Assembly: GCF_937128705.1 (NCBI RefSeq)
Contig: NZ_CAKZMP010000372.1
Coordinates: 1-33,353, forward strand
Length of the DNA: 33,353 nt
Direction of reading: 5' to 3'
Source of the DNA: an uncultured Kiloniella sp.
Lineage (GTDB): Bacteria > Pseudomonadota > Alphaproteobacteria > Kiloniellales > Kiloniellaceae
Position numbers and translations under genes: made by a program. Below the pieces are notes generated by a model. It searched no databases and was not told where the DNA came from. It saw only the letters and a list, made by a program, of their open reading frames with translations. Shown in pieces: positions 7,536 through 17,635 of the stretch. Within the stretch, counting starts at the first letter, position 1, and every line of letters begins with the position of its first letter.

Positions 7536-8798
7536 ATGAAACAGTTGGTTATTCTTGGCGGTGGTTTTGCAGGACTCTGGGCTGCGATGTCAGCGGCTGG
7601 TGAGCGTGCTGACAACAAGGCCGTAAAGATTGACATTACCCTGATCTCCAAAGATGCACATTTGGTAATCAGACCCCGTCTTTACGAAGGTGCAGGAGAA
7701 GACAAGCGCGTTCTGCTAAAATCTTTGTTGGATAAAATTGGTGTTCGATTTATTCAGGCAACAATAGAATCAATTGATCCACAGCATAAACAGGTTTTGC
7801 TCTCAAACCATACCTCAGCCCAAATATCATATGATGCGGTCATTCTTGCGACTGGTAGTTACCTCAAACAGTTGGATGTTACGGGGGTTAAACAGTACGG
7901 GTTCTCTGCAGATACCTATGAAGAAACTGAAAGGTTGGATCAGCAATTAACCCGGATAGTTGCTGCACAAGAAGAAGCAGCAAAAACACTTGTTGTGATC
8001 GGCGCTGGTTTTACAGGCTTGGAACTTGCCACGGAACTACGTAGCCGGTTGAAGAAAAAGTCCGACAAAACCTGTCGTATTATTTTAATTGATAAAGAAG
8101 AAATAGCGGGCGCAGAACTGGGTGTTAATCCAAAACCTTATATTGATGAGGCCCTTCGACTGCACAATATTGAGCTTAGTCTGGGAACATCAATCAAAGA
8201 GCTCACAGAAAATAGAGTTACTCTTGCTGATGGAGAGGTGATCGAGGCTCAGACGGTTGTTTTTGCCAACGGAATGGAGGCAAATAAGCTGACCAATAAT
8301 TTTGGAAAACCAGACGTAGGGGCACAAGGGCGGTTAGCTGTTGCTCAGGATCTCAGCATTCCTGGCTACGACAATGCCTATGGAGCGGGGGATGTTGTTT
8401 GGGCCTATACCGAACCTCAGGCTTCTTCGGATGATTCTGAACTTATGACGTCCTCTGAAAAGAGTTTGGCTTATAACCCAGATCGGCCGCGGACGCTTTT
8501 TTCCTGCCAGCATGCCATCCAGCTTGGGCGTTTTGCTGGGTATAATGCGATCAAAAAGCTTCGGGGTCAGCCTGGTAAAGATTACGAGCAGACCTTTTAT
8601 GCGACTTGCCTTGATCTTGGTGATTGGGGCGCGCTTTTTACCACAGGCTGGGACAGGGTAGCGGATAAAACGGGTGTTGAAGGAAAAGAAATGAAAAAGA
8701 TGATCAACACCCAGTGGATCTATCCTCCTTCGCCCGAACTATCACCCGAAGAGATCCATGCGTTTGTTGCTTTTGACGAGGAAGAGTCTGCAGCGTAA
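7536..8798 (+). CDS. NAD(P)/FAD-dependent oxidoreductase (NDH-2-like)
   Basis: MKQLVILGGGFAGLWAAMSAAGE (FAD GxGxxG), LVVIGAGFTGLELATEL (NAD GxGxxG), DNAYGAGDVVW. Confidence 0.9.
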   Translation: MKQLVILGGGFAGLWAAMSAAGERADNKAVKIDITLISKDAHLVIRPRLYEGAGEDKRVLLKSLLDKIGVRFIQATIESIDPQHKQVLLSNHTSAQISYDAVILATGSYLKQLDVTGVKQYGFSADTYEETERLDQQLTRIVAAQEEAAKTLVVIGAGFTGLELATELRSRLKKKSDKTCRIILIDKEEIAGAELGVNPKPYIDEALRLHNIELSLGTSIKELTENRVTLADGEVIEAQTVVFANGMEANKLTNNFGKPDVGAQGRLAVAQDLSIPGYDNAYGAGDVVWAYTEPQASSDDSELMTSSEKSLAYNPDRPRTLFSCQHAIQLGRFAGYNAIKKLRGQPGKDYEQTFYATCLDLGDWGALFTTGWDRVADKTGVEGKEMKKMINTQWIYPPSPELSPEEIHAFVAFDEEESAA

Positions 8799-8820
8799 TT
8801 AAGTCGGTCTATTTTGAAAT

Positions 8821-8856
8821 TAAAAAGGCTGCCAAAATAAACTGGCAGCCTTTTTA
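8821..8856. terminator. Bidirectional terminator between convergent genes
   Basis: TAAAAAGGCTGCCA - AAATAAAC - TGGCAGCCTTTTTA: perfect 14-bp arms, T-runs on both strands. Confidence 0.92.
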
Positions 8857-8883
8857 TTTGTCTCGTTGGTAATCCGAGCCGCC

Positions 8884-10458
8884 TTAATGACGGAAATGAC
8901 GCATGCCTGTATAAACCATGGCAAGACCTGCTTCATCAGCAGCGGCAATAACTTCGTCGTCACGCATGGACCCGCCTGGTTGGATAACAGCTGTAGCGCC
9001 GGCATCGGCAGCGGCGAGCAAGCCATCTGCGAAAGGGAAGAAGGCATCGGAAGAAACAACAGAACCAATTGTTCCGGCTTTGCTTAACCCAGCAGATTCT
9101 GCGGCTTCTTTACTTTTCCAAGCCGCAATTCTGGATGAATCAACCCGGCTCATTTGCCCGGCTCCAATGCCAACGATTGCACCGTTTTTGGCATAGACGA
9201 TGGCGTTGGATTTCACATGCTTGCCAACTCTGAAAGCAAAGATCATATCGGCGATCTCTTGCTCGGTTGGTTGGCGTTTGGTCACAACCTTGAGGTCTGC
9301 GGCTGTAATGCGGCCATTATCACGGCCTTGTAATAAGAAGCCACCAGATATGGTCTTCATGTTCATGCCGGTATCTGCCGGATTTGGCATTTCACCAGTG
9401 ACAAGAACACGCAAATTTTTCTTGGTTGCGAAAATAGCCTTGGCGTCATCATCAATCGCGGGCGCAATAACAACTTCTGCAAAAAGATCGGCGACCTGTG
9501 TGGCTGTCGCTGCGTCCATGGTTTTATTGGTGGCGATAATACCGCCAAAAGCACTAGTCGGATCACAGGCGAGGGCTGCTTTGTAGGCGTCACCTAAATT
9601 ATCTGCCGTTGCCACGCCACAGGGATTTGCGTGTTTTATGATGGCAATTGTCGGTGCATCGAACTCAGAGACCAACTCAAAGGCTGCGTCGGTGTCGTTC
9701 AGGTTATTGTAGCTAAGTTCTTTGCCTTGTAGCTGCTGTGCTGTGACAACGCCGGGACGTGCATCAATAGTTTTGTAGACCGCGGCCACTTGATGCGGGT
9801 TCTCTCCATAGCGTAGAGACTGTTTGAGCTCGCCGCCAAGGGTAGTTTCGCGTGGGAAGTCTACACCGCATTCACCTTGGAGCCAGCCAGAAATCATGGA
9901 GTCATATTTAGCTGTGTGGCTATAGGCAGCCGCGGCAAGTTTGCGACGAAGTTCCTGTGTTGTTGCGCCGCCATTGGCTTTCATCTCATCTTGTACCAAT
10001 GCATAGTCACTTGGGTCAGTGACAATCGTCACAAAGCCATGGTTCTTGGCGGCTGCACGAACCATCCCAGGACCACCGATATCAATGTTTTCAACACATG
10101 TATCGTAGTCTGCACCGGATTTGAGCGTTGCTTCGAAAGGATAAAGATTCACAACAACCAGATCAATTGGCGCAATGTCATGTTCTGCCATGGCGTCTGT
10201 GTGTGTTTTGAGATCACGTCGGGCTAGAATACCGCCGTGAATTTTCGGGTGCAGCGTTTTTACGCGTCCGTCCATAATTTCCGGAAAGCCTGTGTGGCTA
10301 GAAACTTCTTTTACGGGAACGCCTGCTTCGCTTAATGCGCGTGCGGAGCCTCCTGTAGAAAGAATCTCAATACCTTGATCTGTTAAAAACTTACCGAATT
10401 CAACGAGACCTGTTTTATCAGATACGGAAACGAGAGCACGACGGATGGTGTCAGACAT
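8884..10458 (-). CDS. purH: Bifunctional AICAR transformylase/IMP cyclohydrolase
   Basis: [81 protein letters not shown]...LRYGENPHQ...KHANPCGVA; ends GMRHFRH. Confidence 0.98.
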   Translation of the reverse strand: MSDTIRRALVSVSDKTGLVEFGKFLTDQGIEILSTGGSARALSEAGVPVKEVSSHTGFPEIMDGRVKTLHPKIHGGILARRDLKTHTDAMAEHDIAPIDLVVVNLYPFEATLKSGADYDTCVENIDIGGPGMVRAAAKNHGFVTIVTDPSDYALVQDEMKANGGATTQELRRKLAAAAYSHTAKYDSMISGWLQGECGVDFPRETTLGGELKQSLRYGENPHQVAAVYKTIDARPGVVTAQQLQGKELSYNNLNDTDAAFELVSEFDAPTIAIIKHANPCGVATADNLGDAYKAALACDPTSAFGGIIATNKTMDAATATQVADLFAEVVIAPAIDDDAKAIFATKKNLRVLVTGEMPNPADTGMNMKTISGGFLLQGRDNGRITAADLKVVTKRQPTEQEIADMIFAFRVGKHVKSNAIVYAKNGAIVGIGAGQMSRVDSSRIAAWKSKEAAESAGLSKAGTIGSVVSSDAFFPFADGLLAAADAGATAVIQPGGSMRDDEVIAAADEAGLAMVYTGMRHFRH

Positions 10459-10710
10459 AGCAGTTCCTTGCAGCTGTCTTCCACCCCGGTTGCCCGCCGG
10501 GGCGGGAAGTATGAATCATTTTAGTACGCTTTTTACGTCAAAAATAATCAATGTTGGCCGAAATTTTCTTAGGCAAGGGCACTAATAAACCGAAGGGTCA
10601 TAGGATGCAATGTATATCGTGTTATAGGATGAACGAGGCACAAATTTATTACGTGTGCTGTTCAAAATTAAGGAGGATGCATTTCGTCCAAGATACTCAG
10701 TCAGTAAAAT

Positions 10711-12669
10711 TTACTGGGAAAGAGCTTCGTTGAATTGTTTGTCCTGATGTTTGTTTAATGCCAAATCAGGCTTTAAACTTCCATTATACTCAGGAACAAG
10801 GCGACACAATTGTTCAATGACTCTTTCCCGATCTCTCTGGTCGATCAGGCTGGATAAATGATCGAGATCGCGGTTAAGGATATCTCGATCTGTAATTCTT
10901 GGTGTTGCCAACTTCAAGCTGCCGTGTGTTGTGGGCAGAAGAGGTTCTGTTTCATGAAATAATTCTTCGTATAGCTTCTCGCCGGGGCGGAGACCTGTGT
11001 ACTGAATTTTGATGTCTTTTTCTGGCTCAAACCCTCCAAGCCGGATGACCTGTTTGGCGAGATCAGCAATTTTCACGGGGTCGCCCATATCCAGTACATA
11101 AATTTTGCCCGCATCTTCTCGGGCCATAGCCGCGCCGAGAGTCATGGTTTGAAGCACCAGTTCTACAGCTTCTTTTATTGTCATAAAATAACGGGTGATG
11201 TCTGGATGAGTCACAGTCAGTGGTCCCCCAGTTTTCAGTTGCCGTTCAAACAAGGGCACAACAGATCCTGTTGAACCAAGAACGTTACCAAATCGTACGG
11301 TAACAAAGCGGGTTTTGTTCTCTTGTTTACCTGCCAAGTCCATGGTTTGGCAGTAGCTTTCAGCTAATCGTTTGCTGGCACCCATAATATTAGGTGGGTT
11401 AATGGCTTTGTCAGTAGAAATCAAAACCATTGTTTGTACACCAACTCGACGACAGGCATCGGCAGTGTTTTTGGTGCCTAGTACGTTGGTGTGGATACCT
11501 TCAATGGGGTTTGCCTCGACAAGGGGGACATGTTTTAAAGCAGCAGCATGGAATACGAGTTCTGGCTTGAAGCGATCAAATATTTGATTTAGGCGCGATT
11601 GGTCCCGAACATCACCGAGAACGGCATCTCGTTCCAATTCGGGATAGTCTTCAGATAATTCCATATCGATGGAATAGAGATTGAATTCAGAACTATCTAA
11701 CAGAATTATATGAGATGGTGTAAACGAGGCAATTTGTCTGGAAAGCTCGGACCCGATTGAACCGCCACAACCTGTGATAAGAACGCGTTTTCCAGATATA
11801 AGTTTTGCCATGGCTGGGCGATCCAGCTTGGCCTGTTGGCGACCGAGCAGATCTTCAATCGCAATTGGTTTAACTTCGATTTCATTGCCAAAGTTGCTTT
11901 TGAATTCAGTTGGGTTGGGCAAGCGTTCGATAAGTAAATTATTATGGGCGGCAACATCGTTAATGTGTTGCATACCGTCCCTGTCGATGACTTTTGACAT
12001 TATAATTCGTTGGGGAAGCCTGTTGCTGGAAGCTACCTTATCCAAGGCATCCTGTAATTTGTCCAGCGGCCCCATAATGGGCAGATCATGCATACGTCGG
12101 CCTGCTTCTTGACCTGTTGGATCTAGGATGCCGACAACTTCGTAGGCGCTTGTGGGGTCTCTTGTTATATGTCTGAGAAAGGCTTCGGCAATATCGTCAA
12201 AACCGATAAGGAATACGGGTACCCTAAGATGACTATCCTTTTCCATGAGCCTTCGTACGCCCTGATCTTTCCATATTCGATAGACCATACGTGGACCACC
12301 GAGGAGAAAGATGAGGACGAACCAATTGATAATCAGAGAGCTTCTTGGGATGTCTTCAAGGCGATTCCAAAAAAAGAGGATTGGAAGGAATAGCAACATA
12401 ACAAGGCTAGAAGCCTTTATTATGTTGAGTAAATCATTCATTGAGGCGTAACGCCAGGTGCCCCTATAGAAATCAAGCATCCAGAAGGTACCAATCCCTA
12501 TCAGGATAAAGAGAGCCCATGCAGGGAACAAGCTGAGGGGGGGGATTGCCGCTGCGTCATTGACATCCATACGGAGCGCCAGGGAAAGAGCAAACGAAAT
12601 CGCAAGCATGAAAAGGTCATGCGAAAATGCGATCAATGATTTGCTACGTGAAGTTCTAAGAAACTTCAT
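10711..12669 (-). CDS. Membrane-anchored NDP-sugar epimerase/dehydratase (CapD/FlaA1/WbpM-type polysaccharide biosynthesis protein)
   Basis: N-terminal transmembrane segments, GKRVLITGCGGSIGSELSRQI Rossmann motif, FHAAALKHVPLVEANPIEGIHTNVLGT, RFGNVLGSTGSVVPLF. Confidence 0.93.
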   Translation of the reverse strand: MKFLRTSRSKSLIAFSHDLFMLAISFALSLALRMDVNDAAAIPPLSLFPAWALFILIGIGTFWMLDFYRGTWRYASMNDLLNIIKASSLVMLLFLPILFFWNRLEDIPRSSLIINWFVLIFLLGGPRMVYRIWKDQGVRRLMEKDSHLRVPVFLIGFDDIAEAFLRHITRDPTSAYEVVGILDPTGQEAGRRMHDLPIMGPLDKLQDALDKVASSNRLPQRIIMSKVIDRDGMQHINDVAAHNNLLIERLPNPTEFKSNFGNEIEVKPIAIEDLLGRQQAKLDRPAMAKLISGKRVLITGCGGSIGSELSRQIASFTPSHIILLDSSEFNLYSIDMELSEDYPELERDAVLGDVRDQSRLNQIFDRFKPELVFHAAALKHVPLVEANPIEGIHTNVLGTKNTADACRRVGVQTMVLISTDKAINPPNIMGASKRLAESYCQTMDLAGKQENKTRFVTVRFGNVLGSTGSVVPLFERQLKTGGPLTVTHPDITRYFMTIKEAVELVLQTMTLGAAMAREDAGKIYVLDMGDPVKIADLAKQVIRLGGFEPEKDIKIQYTGLRPGEKLYEELFHETEPLLPTTHGSLKLATPRITDRDILNRDLDHLSSLIDQRDRERVIEQLCRLVPEYNGSLKPDLALNKHQDKQFNEALSQ

Positions 12670-12794
12670 TTGATAATTTTCCTGACGGCAATGTAGTGAA
12701 TAGAATGACTTATTTAATTTGGTTTCACTTTACTGGCAATGTCTAAAGTTGGCCAGTAAGCTTTCACATGGATCTGTTGATAATCTCTGATTTC

Positions 12795-13805
12795 TTATTG
12801 TGATCGTTTCTTTTTCAACAGCTTCATTGTACTGAATACAATAATTAGAGCAATGATCAGGCTATACCATGGGTAATCAGCACTTAGGAAAAGTGCTAAG
12901 GCAATTAAGACGATGTTACAGGTTAAAATAGTCAAGGAAACCGCTTTGTGGCTGAGGCCATTTTGCACACCAATTTGGTAACAATGTTCCTTATGTGCTT
13001 CCCAGATTTTTTGTTTTCGTACTGCGCGTTTTAACAGTGTAATTGTTGCGTCACATAGATAATAGAACGGTAGAATAAAAGCCGCTGCCCACATACCTTT
13101 TATGATCAAGAAAATCATAAACCATCCGAGGATATATCCCAGTGGAATGGAACCGACATCACCAAGAAAAATTGCTGCTGGTTCCCAGTTCCAAATTAAG
13201 AAACCCAATGTTGCGGCAAGGACAAACAGCGGTAAATAAAAAGCATCAGTTTGCCAAGAAAAATAGGACGCAATAAGAACTACCCCCAGGGTAATTGTGG
13301 ACGTTTCTACACCTGTTATGCCGTCAATGCCGTCCATAAAGTTATAGAGATTAATGAACCATACCCATGATAGGCCAATGAAGATGTAATCAATCCACTG
13401 CGGGATAATCGCTGGGAATAGTTTGATTTCTTGTCCGTCATGGTTAATCCCCCAAAGGCTGATCACCACCACAATAATTTGTATCAACAAGCGGAATTTT
13501 GGGGAAAGATTTTTTAAATCGTCCAACCATGAAATTGCCATCAAGACAATAGAGCCGGTAAAAATAAACCAAAACCCCGGCAGAGGAGCCAATGACGCAG
13601 ATCCATGGCCAGCCCATCCAAGAAGGATGATTCCCATCAAAGCAAGCCCACCGCCTCTGGGTGTCGGGATGGTGTGACTACTCCGTTCATTCGGATTATC
13701 GAGAATACTCTTGTTAATCAGAACTTTCCGAAGCATCGCAGTTGCTACACAAGATGCAAGTAGGGAAATAGCGAATATTGTCAGGACGTGGAGTAACTCT
13801 GTCAT
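12795..13805 (-). CDS. Glycosyltransferase family 4 / WecA-like undecaprenyl-phosphate sugar-1-phosphate transferase
   Basis: Multi-TM; TPRGGGLALMGI, NLYNFMDGIDGITGVE, FLIWNWEPAAIFLGDVGSIPLGYILGW. Start at 13805 gives an ATGA 4-nt overlap with the upstream heparinase stop; ORF track has 13814. Confidence 0.9.
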   Translation of the reverse strand: MTELLHVLTIFAISLLASCVATAMLRKVLINKSILDNPNERSSHTIPTPRGGGLALMGIILLGWAGHGSASLAPLPGFWFIFTGSIVLMAISWLDDLKNLSPKFRLLIQIIVVVISLWGINHDGQEIKLFPAIIPQWIDYIFIGLSWVWFINLYNFMDGIDGITGVETSTITLGVVLIASYFSWQTDAFYLPLFVLAATLGFLIWNWEPAAIFLGDVGSIPLGYILGWFMIFLIIKGMWAAAFILPFYYLCDATITLLKRAVRKQKIWEAHKEHCYQIGVQNGLSHKAVSLTILTCNIVLIALALFLSADYPWYSLIIALIIVFSTMKLLKKKRSQ

Positions 13806-15598
13806 TGATCCCATAGGTTAGATTGGTTGTTTTTTGATGTGGATTTTTTCGTGTTTACTCTGACAAGTGACCATTTTATTTTTGTATCACTGGTGCTTGT
13901 TATCCCCGACAGGACAATTTGTTGACTTCGGCGTATTTCGCCTGCTTTTCCAAGATAGATACTTGGCTCTAATGATAGGTTGGCCCCTTCGCAGGAAAAT
14001 TGCCAACCGCCCCCTTTTTGCAGGCTTAATAATACAACGTTGCCACCACTTATGGGGGACGCTTTGACATCAGAATGCAAGTGAAAACGAGCAGAAAATT
14101 CGTTCCGATCTCTTTCGTCTAAGCTTTCCGAGAAACGTAATATGTCGTGACCTTTAATTCCTTCGCCCTTGGGAAGTGCGATTAAAGTGCGATCATGAAG
14201 TATGCCTGATTTGTTCAAGTATCCATCGTGAGACATTTCCAAACGAATCTCGCCGTTGCTGTCTTCTTCTCTTCGACAAGTGACGTTATCGGGGCGTTTG
14301 GCAAGTCCCCCACGAGGGGTAAGGTGCGCAGAATTTGTTTCCGCAAGCGTTATTGTCGTGTGTGCTGCTGTTGCACGGGGAATCCACCGCCATTGCGGAT
14401 GGTTTCTGTGGACACCACAATTTGTGATTAATCGTTCCCGTCCGACAGATAATTCAAAGCTAAGCGTACCAGCGTGTGCGGTGAGGTCATATCCCGGTGG
14501 TGGTGGTGCCCCAGCATCCACGATCACTGTGATGCGGCCAGACTGTAATCGTTGAAAGCCACTTTGTGGTGCAGCTAATAGCGGTTGTTTTCTTCCCTCT
14601 GCTCGCCGAAGAACCATGTCAATTTGCCAGCCATGGTCTTCGTTAGAATCGTTGAAAAGGGCTAAACCTCCATCCCCGTGAAGGAACATTCTCAAAACAG
14701 GAGACATAGATTCAATTGCTGAAATTATAGAACCGGGAACGTGCTTTTTTCCTGTGTGTAAGGTTGCTCTAATATCAATCAGATGGCGCAATACTTCCAA
14801 ATGGATGTGAGGACTTCGTTGTATATGGCCACCGTCAGGCAAGATTTGGCGGGTGAGTTCCCGGCTAAGTAAATCTAAAGCGCGTTTAAGCCATACGTCG
14901 CCTTCTGGTAAACAAACGCCGGCGTATAATAGCCCTTTAATCGCACGAATAAGCTCTACCCCTGTAAGACCTGCGGGTAAGGCTGAAGAAAGGTAGCGGG
15001 CCTGTTTTGCGATGCTGTCGTGGATACTTTGGCGAAGATTGATATCGGCAGAACTACCAATAAATTCGTAATGTCCTAACCAGTTATAGAGCCTGCATCC
15101 TGTTATCGAAGGTTCCCATGTTAGGGGGCGCCAACGGTTATTATCTCTTATCCATTGGTTCAGCATTTCTCGTGCTGTTCGTCGTGCCTGATCCCCAGCT
15201 GCGGCACGTAAGGATCTTAACCAACTGAAAGAATGTAATTCTTTAACCCAATCCAGCTCTGCCCCCACAGGGTTCCATAGCGGGGAGGGATTGTTAATGA
15301 CTTGCCCGGACAGTTCAATCTGCCCTGATAGAATTGCCCTGCCTTGATTTGTATCACCCAGCCAAGGATCGGTTGGTGTGAAAACCAGATTCGGGATGGC
15401 TTTGCGGCTTATGGCCCAATCATAAAGTGGGCTGATAAGCAGAGGATATTTTAACTTGTATCCGATTTTCTGGAAAACTAATGAATTGGGCAGCCTAAGG
15501 AAGGAAGCCAAGCGTTCAGACACATTGCTCTGGCCATTGATCCAACGACCAGTGCTTTTGTTCGTATCTCTTTTCTCGGTTTGGCTTTGGCCTTCCAT
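13802..15598 (-). CDS. Heparinase II/III family protein
   Basis: N-terminal LNQWIRDNN...WEPSITGCRLYNWLGHYEFI; C-terminal FELSVGRERLITNCGVHRNHPQWRWIPRATAAHTTITLAETNSA. Confidence 0.9.
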   Translation of the reverse strand: MEGQSQTEKRDTNKSTGRWINGQSNVSERLASFLRLPNSLVFQKIGYKLKYPLLISPLYDWAISRKAIPNLVFTPTDPWLGDTNQGRAILSGQIELSGQVINNPSPLWNPVGAELDWVKELHSFSWLRSLRAAAGDQARRTAREMLNQWIRDNNRWRPLTWEPSITGCRLYNWLGHYEFIGSSADINLRQSIHDSIAKQARYLSSALPAGLTGVELIRAIKGLLYAGVCLPEGDVWLKRALDLLSRELTRQILPDGGHIQRSPHIHLEVLRHLIDIRATLHTGKKHVPGSIISAIESMSPVLRMFLHGDGGLALFNDSNEDHGWQIDMVLRRAEGRKQPLLAAPQSGFQRLQSGRITVIVDAGAPPPPGYDLTAHAGTLSFELSVGRERLITNCGVHRNHPQWRWIPRATAAHTTITLAETNSAHLTPRGGLAKRPDNVTCRREEDSNGEIRLEMSHDGYLNKSGILHDRTLIALPKGEGIKGHDILRFSESLDERDRNEFSARFHLHSDVKASPISGGNVVLLSLQKGGGWQFSCEGANLSLEPSIYLGKAGEIRRSQQIVLSGITSTSDTKIKWSLVRVNTKKSTSKNNQSNLWDQ

Positions 15599-15610
15599 AG
15601 GCGGATGCTC

Positions 15611-16273
15611 TTACTGCCCTTTTAGTTTCTTGATGTTGTTCGCATAGTTGTCAGGTCCCCCGCGAAAGGTTGCCGTGCCCGCGACAAGCAAATCAGCACC
15701 AGCTTCGATGGCCTGTGGCGCGGTATCAAAATTGATGCCGCCATCAACCTCTAGATCAATATCTTTGCCAAGAGCATCAATTTTGTTTCTCAGGGCTGAA
15801 ATTTTTCCAAGAGCGCCGGGTATGAAAGATTGCCCCCCAAAACCGGGATTCACTGACATAACCAACAAAAGATCAAGATCTTCAATAACGTGATCAACGA
15901 TATCAATCGGGGTGCCGGGATTGAGCGCAAGCCCGGCTTTTACACCAAGTGATTTGATCAGTTGGATTGTGCGGTGAAAGTGTGGACCAGCTTCAGGATG
16001 AATTGTTATTATATCTGCACCAGCATCTACAAAAGCTTCGATGTAGAGATCGATGGGTGAAATCATCAAATGAACATCAAATGGCTTCTTTGTTACTGGG
16101 CGAACCGCTTTGGTTATGGAAGGGCCAAATGAGATATTGGGTACGAAGTGCCCGTCCATAATATCGACATGTATATAATCTGCACCAGCCTGATCCAGGC
16201 GTTGAATTTCTTGTCCTAATTGAGAAAAATCAGCGGCAAGGATAGAGGGGGCGATACGTGTAGTTTTTTGCAT
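15611..16273 (-). CDS. rpe: Ribulose-phosphate 3-epimerase
   Basis: RIAPSILAADFSQLGQEIQRLDQAGADYIHVDIMDGHFVPNISFGP...VMSVNPGFGGQSFI...LEVDGGINFDTA. Confidence 0.98.
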   Translation of the reverse strand: MQKTTRIAPSILAADFSQLGQEIQRLDQAGADYIHVDIMDGHFVPNISFGPSITKAVRPVTKKPFDVHLMISPIDLYIEAFVDAGADIITIHPEAGPHFHRTIQLIKSLGVKAGLALNPGTPIDIVDHVIEDLDLLLVMSVNPGFGGQSFIPGALGKISALRNKIDALGKDIDLEVDGGINFDTAPQAIEAGADLLVAGTATFRGGPDNYANNIKKLKGQ

Positions 16274-16407
16274 TTATCCGGTTCTTTTATCCGAGGAAGC
16301 GAGGCTCTGCTAACAGAGATAATTTTCTCCACTTTGGTAGCAGTATAGCCTCATCTTCGCAAGCAATTGCCAGATAATGTCTTGTTGTGAATTAGATGAA
16401 ATACGAA

Positions 16408-17589
16408 TTAGCTGGATATGATTTTGTCATAAAGGGCTCTGTCTGTTGCGCCTTCTGACCCAATAAGCAAAATCCTTGATGTTTTATCTATCCGCAGGTC
16501 GTTACGAAGGGCGGCATCCTGAGCAACGGCAATAATTGCAGCTAGTCCAGCAACCGCAGATTCCCCGGCTTCGATAGCTGGATCATTACCTATCGGTTTT
16601 GCGAGTAACTTCATAGCCGGCGCAATAAACATATCTGGTATAGACAGAAAGTCTGACGCTTCTTCACGTAAGATATTCCATGCCAGAGGTGAGGGCTCAC
16701 CGCAGGATAAACCTGCCATGATGGTTTCTTCGGTTATTTGAACTGATGTTAGTGTATCTTTCATTGCGCTTGCATAAAGACAACTGGCCAAGTCGGGCTC
16801 GACAATGATAACGCGCGGCGAAGCTTTTCCCCACTTTTGCCGTAAGGCGGCACAAACGGATGCCGCGAGACCCCCGACCCCACCCTGTAGGAATACATGA
16901 CTTGGTGGTGGAGAGAGTTCCTGTGTGATTTCATTTGTCATAACGCCATAGCCAGCCATAACGTCTGTTGGTGGTTGTATGTAGTTATCCCATGATGTGT
17001 CTGAGACAATGAACCAGTTGTTTTCTTCGGCATTGGTTTTTGTAATGCGAACAGAATCATCGTAATCGCCATCTATGCGAATAACGTCGGCACCAAAATA
17101 TCTCATCGCTTTGGCGCGTTCTTCACTAACTTCTGCATGGATGTATATCTTGCAATCAGCACCAAATTTTTTGGCCCCCCAAGCCAAGGAACGTCCATGA
17201 TTTCCATCTGTCGCAGAAACAAGTGTGATTGCTTTTGTCAAAGAAGCGTATTTTCCCGAGCGAAGATCTGAAAGAGATATAATTTTATCGAATTTATTAT
17301 ATAGCTCTCGCTGTAACACTCTTGCAGCTGCATAGGCACCGCCCAAGGCCTTGAAAGATCCAAGGCCAAACCTTGGTCCTTCGTCCTTATAAAAAATATT
17401 ATCCAGATCAAGTTGCTGAGCGAGGCTTTTTAGAGGATGAAGCGGTGTCGTTGTGTACCCCTCCCACGACATAATTTCGCTGGATGCATCAGTAAAATCC
17501 TGTGGTGTGATAACGCTTTTGAAGGCTTCCCCAGTGTGTCGGGCGTAAGATACGTGCTTAATAGTATCGGCAGAAAAAGTATCTAACAT
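16408..17589 (-). CDS. Diaminopropionate ammonia-lyase (PLP-dependent, YgeX/DpaL-like)
   Basis: FYKDEGPRFGLGSFKALGGAYA (PLP lysine), LVSATDGNHGRSLAWGAKKFG, SDTSWDNYIQPPTDVMAGYGVM, LQGGVGGLAASVCA, AGLSCGEPSPLAWNIL. Confidence 0.92.
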   Translation of the reverse strand: MLDTFSADTIKHVSYARHTGEAFKSVITPQDFTDASSEIMSWEGYTTTPLHPLKSLAQQLDLDNIFYKDEGPRFGLGSFKALGGAYAAARVLQRELYNKFDKIISLSDLRSGKYASLTKAITLVSATDGNHGRSLAWGAKKFGADCKIYIHAEVSEERAKAMRYFGADVIRIDGDYDDSVRITKTNAEENNWFIVSDTSWDNYIQPPTDVMAGYGVMTNEITQELSPPPSHVFLQGGVGGLAASVCAALRQKWGKASPRVIIVEPDLASCLYASAMKDTLTSVQITEETIMAGLSCGEPSPLAWNILREEASDFLSIPDMFIAPAMKLLAKPIGNDPAIEAGESAVAGLAAIIAVAQDAALRNDLRIDKTSRILLIGSEGATDRALYDKIISS

Positions 17590-17635
17590 AAAATTTATCC
17601 TACTTGTGGTAAAAGCTTGGGGTAAAACTTGATAA

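Noticed and set aside
9877-10227. Antisense ORFs (116 aa and 128 aa) over purH.
   Set aside because: Opposite a strongly conserved purH gene, no recognisable motifs or independent coding evidence.
10459-10710. GC-rich CCCCGG/CCGGGG hairpin upstream of purH, considered as a purine riboswitch.
   Set aside because: Short simple stem without recognisable purine-riboswitch or other aptamer architecture; more likely a plain 5'-UTR stem or weak terminator.
12169-12393. ORFs antisense to the CapD-like gene (74 aa, 112 aa, 71 aa).
   Set aside because: Shadow ORFs opposite a clearly coding gene, no family resemblance.
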